The notes beneath the pieces were generated by a model, which did no database searches, had not been told where the DNA came from, and saw only the letters and a program-made list of their open reading frames with translations. DNA of 6,088 nucleotides from assembly GCA_020201235.1 (NCBI GenBank), contig JAIVHD010000041.1, positions 1 to 6,088 of the forward strand, given 5' to 3'. This document shows positions 1 to 6,088 of this stretch, piece after piece (within the stretch, counting starts at the first letter, position 1; each line of letters starts with the position of its first letter). Both the position numbers and the translations under genes were made by a program. Source of the stretch: Lysobacteraceae bacterium. GTDB taxonomy: Bacteria > Pseudomonadota > Gammaproteobacteria > Xanthomonadales > Wenzhouxiangellaceae.

Positions 1-423
<423 letters not shown>

Positions 424-456
424 ATCGCCAGCCCTTCGTTAAAAATCGCAAAAAAA

Positions 457-482
457 ACCACCCGGGCGATTGCCCGGGTGGT
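457..482 (-). terminator. Rho-independent terminator, probably shared by tRNA-Leu (-) and lysS (+)
   Basis: A perfect inverted repeat, CCACCCGGGC (458-467) / GCCCGGGTGG (472-481), encloses a 4-base loop, and an extra A-T pair (457/482) makes 11 bp. On the minus strand the stem is followed directly by a T8 run (complement of the A run 450-457), a textbook intrinsic terminator about 20 bases beyond the CCA end of tRNA-Leu. On the plus strand the stem is followed by TCGATGTTTT, only four T's starting six bases after the stem, so termination of lysS here is likely weaker. The position between two convergent genes fits a bidirectional terminator. Confidence 0.88.
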
Positions 483-502
483 CGATGTTTTACCTGTCAT
501 TC

Positions 503-589
<87 letters not shown>

Positions 590-600
590 TAAAAAGAGGT

Positions 601-631
601 GTGGCCGAGGCAAGGGGGGAACCTCGGCCAC
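601..631 (-). repeat. Leader hairpin B, copying the tRNA-Leu acceptor stem
   Basis: Perfect 10-bp inverted repeat GTGGCCGAGG (601-610) / CCTCGGCCAC (622-631) with an 11-base loop. Read on the tRNA strand it sits 11 bases upstream of the mature tRNA-Leu 5' end. Its arms contain GCCGAGG and CCTCGGC, the exact 7-base strands of the tRNA acceptor stem (583-589 and 507-513). On the minus strand the stem is followed, after ACCTC, by a T5 run (complement of 591-595), so it also resembles a weak intrinsic terminator placed before the tRNA. The loop carries the repeat AAGGGGGGAACC (612-623, running two bases into the arm), which recurs in the neighbouring hairpin. The structure is seen directly; any function is inference. 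Confidence 0.8.
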
Positions 632-634
632 AAT

Positions 635-665
635 CCGGTCGGGGAAGGGGGGAACCCCATACCGG
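635..665 (-). repeat. Leader hairpin A with the same C-rich loop
   Basis: Imperfect inverted repeat: CCGGT (635-639) pairs with ACCGG (661-665) and GGGG (641-644) pairs with CCCC (655-658), with a small internal loop (C640 against A659-T660). The 10-base loop AAGGGGGGAA (645-654) is identical to ten of the eleven loop bases of hairpin B, and the 12-mer AAGGGGGGAACC is a direct repeat at 612-623 and 645-656. The predicted transcription start from the tRNA promoter falls at about 664-667, so this hairpin would form the very 5' end of the tRNA-Leu precursor. An alternative pairing of GGGG with the C6 run is possible on the RNA strand. Confidence 0.7.
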
Positions 666-672
666 AATGCCA

Positions 673-700
673 AGTTTAGCGGTTTCTGGTGTGCTGTCAA
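673..700 (-). promoter_or_regulatory. Sigma70-type promoter for tRNA-Leu
   Basis: On the minus strand a perfect -35 box TTGACA (700-695) is followed by a 16-base spacer and a -10 box TAAACT (678-673), which matches four of six consensus positions. The expected start is about 664-667, giving a leader of roughly 77 bases to the mature tRNA 5' end at 589. A consensus -35 directly upstream of a tRNA gene and facing it makes this the most convincing promoter in the window. Confidence 0.78.
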
Positions 701-779
701 GGGCGCATGTTCATCAATTTTCAAATGGGTCGTTGCGAGTCCTCGTAGACATGGCCCGGAACGGACATTCGCAGTCGAG

Positions 780-788
780 TGATATACT
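780..788 (+). promoter_or_regulatory. Candidate extended -10 promoter for the dehydrogenase pair
   Basis: TGATATACT at 780-788 is an extended -10 element (TG, one base, then TATACT, five of six consensus matches). No good -35 box lies at the right distance; the sequence near 760-767 (AACGGACA) is a poor match, which an extended -10 can tolerate. The start would be near 795, giving an untranslated leader of about 100 bases before the ATG at 898. It is the best plus-strand candidate in the divergent region, but the call is based on sequence alone. Confidence 0.4.
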
Positions 789-808
789 TTACCCAGACAT
801 TTTCGTAG

Positions 809-879
809 CCGGTTTTCCGAATTTTCGCACTTCAGGGTGGCCGAATATTTATTCACGGAACCGGGATTATTGTTTTTTT
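809..879 (+). other. Structured 5' leader with T7 run ahead of the acyl-CoA dehydrogenase
   Basis: CCGGTTTTCCG (809-819) can pair with CGGAACCGG (856-864) with a two-base bulge. Inside it AATTTTCG (820-827) can pair with CGAATATT (842-849) with one mismatch, leaving a six-base bulge (850-855). Eight bases after the outer stem a T7 run begins (873-879). The arrangement resembles an intrinsic terminator or attenuator in the leader of the following gene, 18 bases before its ATG. The stem is interrupted and AT-rich inside, so it may be chance. Otherwise the stretch 701-808 shows no gene; it holds only the candidate promoter at 780-788. Confidence 0.3.
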
Positions 880-897
880 ACCAGGATTGCGTTGACC

Positions 898-2061
898 ATG
901 AACTTTAACCTTACCGAAGAGCAGCAGATGATCCAGGCCGCCGCGCGCAATTTCGCGCGTGAGCGAATCGCCCCGGTCGCAGCCGATTTTGACCAGTCGG
1001 GCGAATTTCCGCTGGACAACATCCGGGCCATGGGCGAGCTCGGTCTTATGGGCATTGAGGTGCCCGAAGAATACGGCGGAGCGGGCCTCGATACCATCGG
1101 CTATGTGCTGGCGATGATCGAAGTCTGCGCCGCCGATGCCGCGCACGGGACGATCATGAGCGTCAACAATTCGCTGTTCTGCAACGGCATCTTCAAGCAC
1201 GGCAGCGAAGAGCAGAGAGAACGCTTTGTGCGAGCCGTGGCCAGCGGAGCCGAAATCGGTGCCTACGCCTTGACTGAGCCCCAGTCCGGCTCGGATGCAT
1301 CGAACATGAAGTCACGAGCCATTCGGTCCGCAGATGGCAGCCATTACGTGATCAACGCGCGCAAGTCCTGGATCACATCCGGCCCGTACGCGCGCTATAT
1401 CGTCGTGTTTGCGATGACCGATCCGGAGGCTGGTGCGCGCGGCGTTTCAGCCTTTATCATCGACACCGAAAAGCCCGGCTTCAGTTGCGGCAAGACCGAG
1501 CCCAAACTCGGCATTCGGGCATCGGCGACCTGTGAAATCGAGCTGGCTGATTATGAATGTCCCGCCGATTGCCTGTTGGGCAGCGAAGGTGAGGGCTTCA
1601 AGATCGCGATGGGCGTACTCGACGCCGGTCGGATTGGCATTGCCGCACAAGCCGTCGGAATTGCCCAGGCAGCCTATGAGGCCAGTGTTGTCTGGACACG
1701 CGAGCGCAAGGCGTTCGGTCGCGAAATTGGCCGCTTCCAGATGATCCAGTCCAAGATCGCCGATATGAAGTCACGCCTGGAGGCGGCCCGTCTGCTGACC
1801 CTGCATGCCGCATGGTCCAAGCAGCAGGCGCAGGCGAGCGGAGCACGCTTTACGCTGGATGGTTCGATGGCAAAGCTGGTTGCATCAGAGGCCGCCATGT
1901 GGATCGCCCACCAGGCAGTGCAAATCCACGGTGGCATGGGCTACAGCAAGGAGCTGCCGATCGAGCGTTATTTCCGCGACGCCAAAATCACCGAAATTTA
2001 TGAAGGCACCAGCGAAATTCAACGTATGGTAATCGGACGACTAGAAACCGGTTTGCGTTGA
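898..2061 (+). CDS. Acyl-CoA dehydrogenase, short-chain (butyryl/isobutyryl-CoA) type
   Basis: A complete 387-residue protein, the usual length for this FAD enzyme family. It forms a trans-2 double bond in acyl-CoA thioesters and passes electrons to electron-transfer flavoprotein in the cytoplasm. The N-terminal helical domain begins MNFNLTEEQQMIQ. The middle beta domain carries signature 1, AYALTEPQSGSDAS, and the flavin-contact motif KSWITSG. The C-terminal helical domain holds RKAFGREIGRFQMIQ and signature 2, QIHGGMGYSKELPIERYFRD, then KITEIYEGTSEIQR. The catalytic base is expected to be Glu369 of IYEGTSE, the position used by short- and medium-chain enzymes rather than isovaleryl-CoA dehydrogenase. 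SVNNSLFCNG near residue 90 also resembles short-chain enzymes. The exact substrate (butyryl-, isobutyryl- or 2-methylbutyryl-CoA) cannot be fixed. The frame is open upstream to 478, but that part crosses the antisense of tRNA-Leu; ATG 898 gives the standard family N-terminus, with a modest AGGA (883-886) eleven bases before it. The glutamate dehydrogenase gene follows after 30 bases. Confidence 0.95.
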   Translation: MNFNLTEEQQMIQAAARNFARERIAPVAADFDQSGEFPLDNIRAMGELGLMGIEVPEEYGGAGLDTIGYVLAMIEVCAADAAHGTIMSVNNSLFCNGIFKHGSEEQRERFVRAVASGAEIGAYALTEPQSGSDASNMKSRAIRSADGSHYVINARKSWITSGPYARYIVVFAMTDPEAGARGVSAFIIDTEKPGFSCGKTEPKLGIRASATCEIELADYECPADCLLGSEGEGFKIAMGVLDAGRIGIAAQAVGIAQAAYEASVVWTRERKAFGREIGRFQMIQSKIADMKSRLEAARLLTLHAAWSKQQAQASGARFTLDGSMAKLVASEAAMWIAHQAVQIHGGMGYSKELPIERYFRDAKITEIYEGTSEIQRMVIGRLETGLR

Positions 2062-2091
2062 TTCGCGAGCCACCCAACGGGAAATGACTTC

Positions 2092-5000
2092 ATGTGGGGC
2101 GAGAAAAAATCTGATAAACCCGAACAACTGCAATCGATTCTTGATTTTTTGAGTCGCCAATTTCCCGGCGTGGAGGAGGCGTTTGCGCGTCAGTTTCTAC
2201 GCCACATGCCGGCTCACGAGATCGGGCCCGGCTTTGTTCGGGACCAGGGCCGTATCGTGTCAGCGATTTTCGAGTTCGTTCGAAGGCGTCTGCCCGGCGA
2301 ATTGAAAATTCGCCTTTTCAATCCGCTTGAAAGCGAGCACGGCTGGACGTCCAGCCATACCGTTGTCGAAATGGTCAACGATGACATGCCATTCCTTGTC
2401 GATTCGGTGACTCTGGCGCTTTCCAGGCTCGATTTGGGTGTTCACCTGATTATTCATCCGGTCATGCGTTTTCGCCGCGATCAGGGAGGGCATTTCTTGT
2501 CGATGGCCTCGGAAGGCGACGACCAGGCGGTGGCCGAATCGCTGATCCACCTACAGATTGACCGTCAGACCTCGCCCGATGCACTGCAAAAGATCGAACG
2601 CGGCATCCGCTCTTCGCTGGCCGACGTCCGCATGGCCGTGCGCGACTGGAAATCAATGAAGCGCAAGGCGCTGGAGATCGCCGATGAACTGGCCGAGAGC
2701 CGTTCCGGACTGGACAGGCAGGAATTGAACGAGGCGCGCGAATTTTTCACCTGGATGGCAAACGACCATTTCACCTTTCTCGGTTATCGCGAATATGAAA
2801 TCCGCCAAAGTGACAGCGGGCGGGTACTCGAGGCGGTGGCCGACAGCGGCCTGGGGTTGATGCGTGATGAGCACCGCCAATCGCCACCGAGGCTTCTCGA
2901 TAAGCTGTCCGGCGACCCGCGCGGTACCAGCGGCCAGATTCATCCCATCATCATCACGAAGACCAACGGTCGGTCGAGTGTTCACCGGGATGGCTACATG
3001 GACTATATCTCGGTGCTTCGGTTTAATGACGAGGGGCGGGTTAGCGGCGAAAAGCGCCTGATCGGCCTGTTCACGTCCGGTGCCTACATCCGCCGGTGTC
3101 AGGATACGCCGCTGGTCAGGACGAAGGTGGCGCAGGTACTGGAGCTTTCTGGATTGAGGCCGGGCTCGCACGCCGGCAAAGCCCTGATGCATATCCTGGA
3201 AACCTTGCCGCGCGATGAATTGTTTCAGGCCGGCGTTCGCGAGTTGCTCGGGCTGGGAACCGGTATCCTCGATCTCCAGGAGCGTGTCCAGACCCGACTT
3301 TTCGTGCGCAGGGAGCGATTTGGGCGATTTTATTCTTGCATGGTTTTCATTCCCCGAGATCGCTTCAATACCGAAAACCGGCAAAAGGTCCAGGCGATTC
3401 TCAAACGCGCACTCAAGGGCGAACGGCTTGATTTTTCGGTTCAAGTTGGGGAGTCGAAGCTTGCCCGAATGCATGTCATCGTGCGGCCGCGAAACGATCG
3501 CACCCTCGATTTTGATGTCGATGACATCGAGGCCAGAATCAAGCAGGCCATCCGTAGTTGGGATGACGAACTCGGTGAAGCCTTAGTGCGCGGATGCGGT
3601 GAAGAAAAGGGTCTGAAGCTGATGCGCCGGTTCGGGCGCGCCTTTCCGCTTAGTTACCAGAGCGACGTCGCGCCCCACGTCGCCAGTTTCGATGTGCTGT
3701 CCGCCGCGCGGCTTCGCCACGTCAACGATCTGGAGATGAGTTTGTACAAGCCGCGCCGACGCGGTCAGGGCATTCTTCGCTTTAAGCTGTTCAAATACAA
3801 CGATCCGATACCGCTTTCCGATGTGTTGCCGATGCTTGAGAACCTGGGCATGCGGATCGTCTCGGAACGGCCGTATCAGTTGAATCTGGATGACGGCAAC
3901 TGCATCTGGATCCAGGACTTCGACATGCATCCGCCGAAGTCGGTCAAAGTCCAGCTGGAATTGATGCGAGAGCCGTTCCAGCGCGCGTTCGAGCAGACCT
4001 GGCGCGGTCTGAACGAAAACGATGGTTTTAATCGGCTGGTTATCCTGGCCCGGCTCGAATGGCGCCAGGCCTGTTTGTTGCGTGCCTGTGCCAAGTTCAT
4101 GCAGCAGACCGGTTCGCCGTTTTCCCAGAATTACCTGGAACAGACCCTGGCCGCGTGGCCGTTGGCGGCACGTTTGCTAGTGGAGTTCTTTGAGGCGCGC
4201 TTCGACCCGGGCCGCGAGACCGAAAGCCGATCGCGTCGGGCCACCGCGCGACGACATCTCGAGCAGCAATGTCGAGAGCTGGCCGAGCCGATCGATGACC
4301 CCGTGCTGGTCGAATTTCTCGATGATGTTTTCGTGGCGCGCGAGACGTTTGATCAAAACGACGATGCGCAGGCCGTCCGCAAGGCGATTTTCAGAATGCT
4401 TGACTCGATTGGCAGCGCCGACCAGGATCGCATCATTCGCAGCTTCACCAACATGATCCGGGCGATGCTCAGAACCAACTATTTTCAGCGCGACGCCCGG
4501 GGTCAGCATCACGAGCACATCAGCTTCAAGTTCGATTCGGGCCGCTTGCCGGACCTGCCGAAGCCACGCCCGTTTCGTGAGGTCTGGGTCTACTCGCCGC
4601 GCGTGGAGGGTGTACATCTGCGCGGCGGCAAGGTTGCACGAGGTGGTCTGCGCTGGTCTGATCGACGCGAAGATTTCCGTACCGAAGTGCTGGGTCTGAT
4701 GAAAGCCCAGACGGTCAAAAATACGATGATCGTACCGGTCGGGGCCAAGGGCGGTTTTTTTGTAAAGCGATTGCCCGATAGCGCCGACCGCGACGAAGTC
4801 ATGGCCGAGGTTGTTTATTGCTACCGTTCGTTTATCAACGGATTGCTCGAGCTTACCGACAACCTTGACGGCGAGGTCGTTCGTGCGCCGGCCGATGTGG
4901 TTCGGCTGGACCAGGATGATCCGTACCTGGTGGTGGCGGCCGACAAAGGCACGGCCACGTTTTCCGATATTGCCAACGCCATTTCAGCCGAGCACGGATT

Positions 5001-6088
5001 CTGGTTGGGTGACGCGTTCGCCTCAGGCGGATCCAACGGCTACGACCACAAGAAAATGGGGATCACCGCCAAGGGCGCATGGGAATCGGTCAAGCGGCAT
5101 TTTCGCGAGTTGGGCCTCAACACCCAGACTCAGGAATTTGATGTCGTCGGCATCGGTGACATGTCTGGTGACGTGTTCGGTAACGGTATGCTGTTGTCCC
5201 GGCATATCCGGCTGCGGGCGGCCTTTAATCACCTGCACATCTTTATCGATCCGGATCCGGACGCCGAGGCAAGCTTCCGGGAGCGCGAGCGCCTGTTCGG
5301 GCTGTCGCGTTCGAGTTGGGCGGATTACGACACCAGTCTGATTTCCCGGGGCGGCGGAATCTATTCGCGTCAGTCCAAAACTGTGCCGATCACTGACCCG
5401 GTGCGCGAGTGGTTGCAGATTGAGGAACGCGAATTAACCCCGCAGGCGCTGATCCGAGCGTTGTTGTGCTGCCATTGCGACCTGCTGTGGAACGGCGGCA
5501 TCGGCACCTACGTCAAAGCGTCGAGTGAAAGCCACAGCGATGTCGGTGACCTGGCCAACAATCCGGTTCGGGTCGACGGTCGCGACCTGAACTGCCGGGT
5601 TGTCGGCGAAGGCGGAAACCTGGGCCTGACGCAAAAAGGACGAATCGAATACGCCCTCGAAGGCGGTCGAATCAACACCGATTTCATCGACAATTCGGCC
5701 GGCGTGGATTGCTCCGACCACGAAGTCAATATCAAGATCCTGCTCAACCGGGCGGTCACAGAAGGACGTCTGGACCGGGAACAGCGCAACGAGCTGCTGC
5801 AGGCCATGACCGGCGAGGTGGAGTCGCTGGTGTTGCGTAGCAACTACCTCCAGACCCAGGCCCTGAGCATGATGGAATCGCTGACCTCGACCCGTCTTGG
5901 GGCAGAGGCTCATTTCATCACAACGCTTGAGCATCAAGGCGTGATCGATCGGGATCTCGAAGCGCTGCCCGATGAAGAGCAATTGCGCGACCGTGTCGCG
6001 CACGGCCGGGGCTTGACCCGCCCCGAACTCGCGGTACTGTTTTCGTTCAGCAAGATCACGTTGTATCAGGACCTGGTGATCTCCGAGG
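2092..6088 (+). CDS. gdhB: NAD-specific glutamate dehydrogenase, large (about 180 kDa) type (3' end outside window)
   Basis: Open for 1332 codons to the window edge; the family is usually about 1600 residues, so roughly the last 270-290 are missing. It oxidatively deaminates L-glutamate to 2-oxoglutarate and ammonium with NAD+, feeding amino-acid nitrogen and carbon into the TCA cycle. The N-terminal half (about 1-700) shows the family's regulatory ACT-like region: NDDMPFLVDSVTLALSR (about 97-113), WMANDHFTFLGYREYEI (about 218-234), RLFVRRERFGRFYSCMVFIPRDRFN (about 402-426) and NDLEMSLYKPRRRG. The catalytic core has ARGGLRWSDRREDFRTEVLG (849-868), VKN with Lys876, VGAKGGF with the catalytic-type Lys886, ADKGTATFSD with the probable catalytic Asp951, and ASGGSNGYDHKK. 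The NAD-binding Rossmann motif is VGIGDMSGDVFGNG (1019-1032), followed by the acidic DPDPD (1053-1057). VVGEGGNLGLTQKGR follows at 1170-1184. Arg850 stands where small hexameric GDHs have a lysine, which is normal here. ATG 2092 is the first start codon in frame after the preceding gene's stop, with GGGA (2079-2082) nine bases before it. I found no frameshift. The symbol follows Pseudomonas usage; gdhZ is a synonym elsewhere. Confidence 0.96.
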   Translation, partial: MWGEKKSDKPEQLQSILDFLSRQFPGVEEAFARQFLRHMPAHEIGPGFVRDQGRIVSAIFEFVRRRLPGELKIRLFNPLESEHGWTSSHTVVEMVNDDMPFLVDSVTLALSRLDLGVHLIIHPVMRFRRDQGGHFLSMASEGDDQAVAESLIHLQIDRQTSPDALQKIERGIRSSLADVRMAVRDWKSMKRKALEIADELAESRSGLDRQELNEAREFFTWMANDHFTFLGYREYEIRQSDSGRVLEAVADSGLGLMRDEHRQSPPRLLDKLSGDPRGTSGQIHPIIITKTNGRSSVHRDGYMDYISVLRFNDEGRVSGEKRLIGLFTSGAYIRRCQDTPLVRTKVAQVLELSGLRPGSHAGKALMHILETLPRDELFQAGVRELLGLGTGILDLQERVQTRLFVRRERFGRFYSCMVFIPRDRFNTENRQKVQAILKRALKGERLDFSVQVGESKLARMHVIVRPRNDRTLDFDVDDIEARIKQAIRSWDDELGEALVRGCGEEKGLKLMRRFGRAFPLSYQSDVAPHVASFDVLSAARLRHVNDLEMSLYKPRRRGQGILRFKLFKYNDPIPLSDVLPMLENLGMRIVSERPYQLNLDDGNCIWIQDFDMHPPKSVKVQLELMREPFQRAFEQTWRGLNENDGFNRLVILARLEWRQACLLRACAKFMQQTGSPFSQNYLEQTLAAWPLAARLLVEFFEARFDPGRETESRSRRATARRHLEQQCRELAEPIDDPVLVEFLDDVFVARETFDQNDDAQAVRKAIFRMLDSIGSADQDRIIRSFTNMIRAMLRTNYFQRDARGQHHEHISFKFDSGRLPDLPKPRPFREVWVYSPRVEGVHLRGGKVARGGLRWSDRREDFRTEVLGLMKAQTVKNTMIVPVGAKGGFFVKRLPDSADRDEVMAEVVYCYRSFINGLLELTDNLDGEVVRAPADVVRLDQDDPYLVVAADKGTATFSDIANAISAEHGFWLGDAFASGGSNGYDHKKMGITAKGAWESVKRHFRELGLNTQTQEFDVVGIGDMSGDVFGNGMLLSRHIRLRAAFNHLHIFIDPDPDAEASFRERERLFGLSRSSWADYDTSLISRGGGIYSRQSKTVPITDPVREWLQIEERELTPQALIRALLCCHCDLLWNGGIGTYVKASSESHSDVGDLANNPVRVDGRDLNCRVVGEGGNLGLTQKGRIEYALEGGRINTDFIDNSAGVDCSDHEVNIKILLNRAVTEGRLDREQRNELLQAMTGEVESLVLRSNYLQTQALSMMESLTSTRLGAEAHFITTLEHQGVIDRDLEALPDEEQLRDRVAHGRGLTRPELAVLFSFSKITLYQDLVISE

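Noticed and set aside
2084..2086. Alternative ATG eight bases before the chosen glutamate dehydrogenase start
   Set aside because: It is in a different frame and would not read into the glutamate dehydrogenase sequence.
2653..3474. Minus-strand 273-residue open frame
   Set aside because: It lies entirely within the glutamate dehydrogenase coding sequence and is a by-product of GC-rich codon use on the other strand. The plus frame has clear family motifs; this one has none.
5249..5261. GATCCGGATCCGG short tandem sequence
   Set aside because: It follows from encoding the conserved DPDPD motif with similar codons; not a repeat element.
4811..5341. Plus-strand 176-residue open frame in an alternative frame
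   Set aside because: It overlaps the glutamate dehydrogenase NAD-binding region in another frame and has low-complexity Arg/Ser/Pro-rich composition typical of shadow frames.
5434..6003. Minus-strand 189-residue open frame
   Set aside because: It is antisense to the glutamate dehydrogenase catalytic region around VVGEGGNLGLTQKGR, with no recognisable domain or start context of its own.

Overview
The window reads as an ordinary chromosomal housekeeping segment of a Gram-negative bacterium, most likely a gammaproteobacterium. This rests on the family character of the proteins: a bacterial class II lysyl-tRNA synthetase, a proteobacterial short-chain-type acyl-CoA dehydrogenase, and the very large proteobacterial NAD-specific glutamate dehydrogenase. 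Moderately high GC and GC-rich third codon positions agree. A Xanthomonadales/Wenzhouxiangella-like or similar lineage is possible, but I cannot resolve genus from the sequence.

Layout. Positions 1-423 (+) hold the C-terminal end of lysS, cut by the left edge. A GC-rich hairpin at 457-482 separates it from a convergent tRNA-Leu(CAG) gene at 503-589 (-). The hairpin has a long T tract on the tRNA strand and a short one on the lysS strand, so it is probably a shared terminator. Positions 590-897 form a 308-base non-coding divergent region. It carries a good sigma70-type promoter for the tRNA (673-700, -), two tandem hairpins in the predicted tRNA leader (601-631 and 635-665), a weaker extended -10 promoter candidate facing right (780-788, +), and a structured stretch ending in T7 ahead of the next gene. 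Then come a complete acyl-CoA dehydrogenase gene (898-2061, +) and, 30 bases later, an NAD-specific glutamate dehydrogenase gene (2092 to the right edge, +). The latter is open for 1332 codons and is cut by the window end.

How the genes fit together. The dehydrogenase pair is probably co-transcribed. Both are catabolic oxidoreductases: the first oxidises short acyl-CoA esters (fatty-acid or branched-chain amino-acid breakdown), the second deaminates glutamate to 2-oxoglutarate. A shared role in amino-acid catabolism is plausible but inferred. lysS and tRNA-Leu are translation genes with no evident functional link to the pair.

I found no mobile element, CRISPR array, phage gene or clearly novel system. 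The least ordinary signal is the tRNA-Leu leader: one of its hairpins contains an exact copy of both strands of the tRNA's own 7-bp acceptor stem, and both hairpins share the same C-rich loop.
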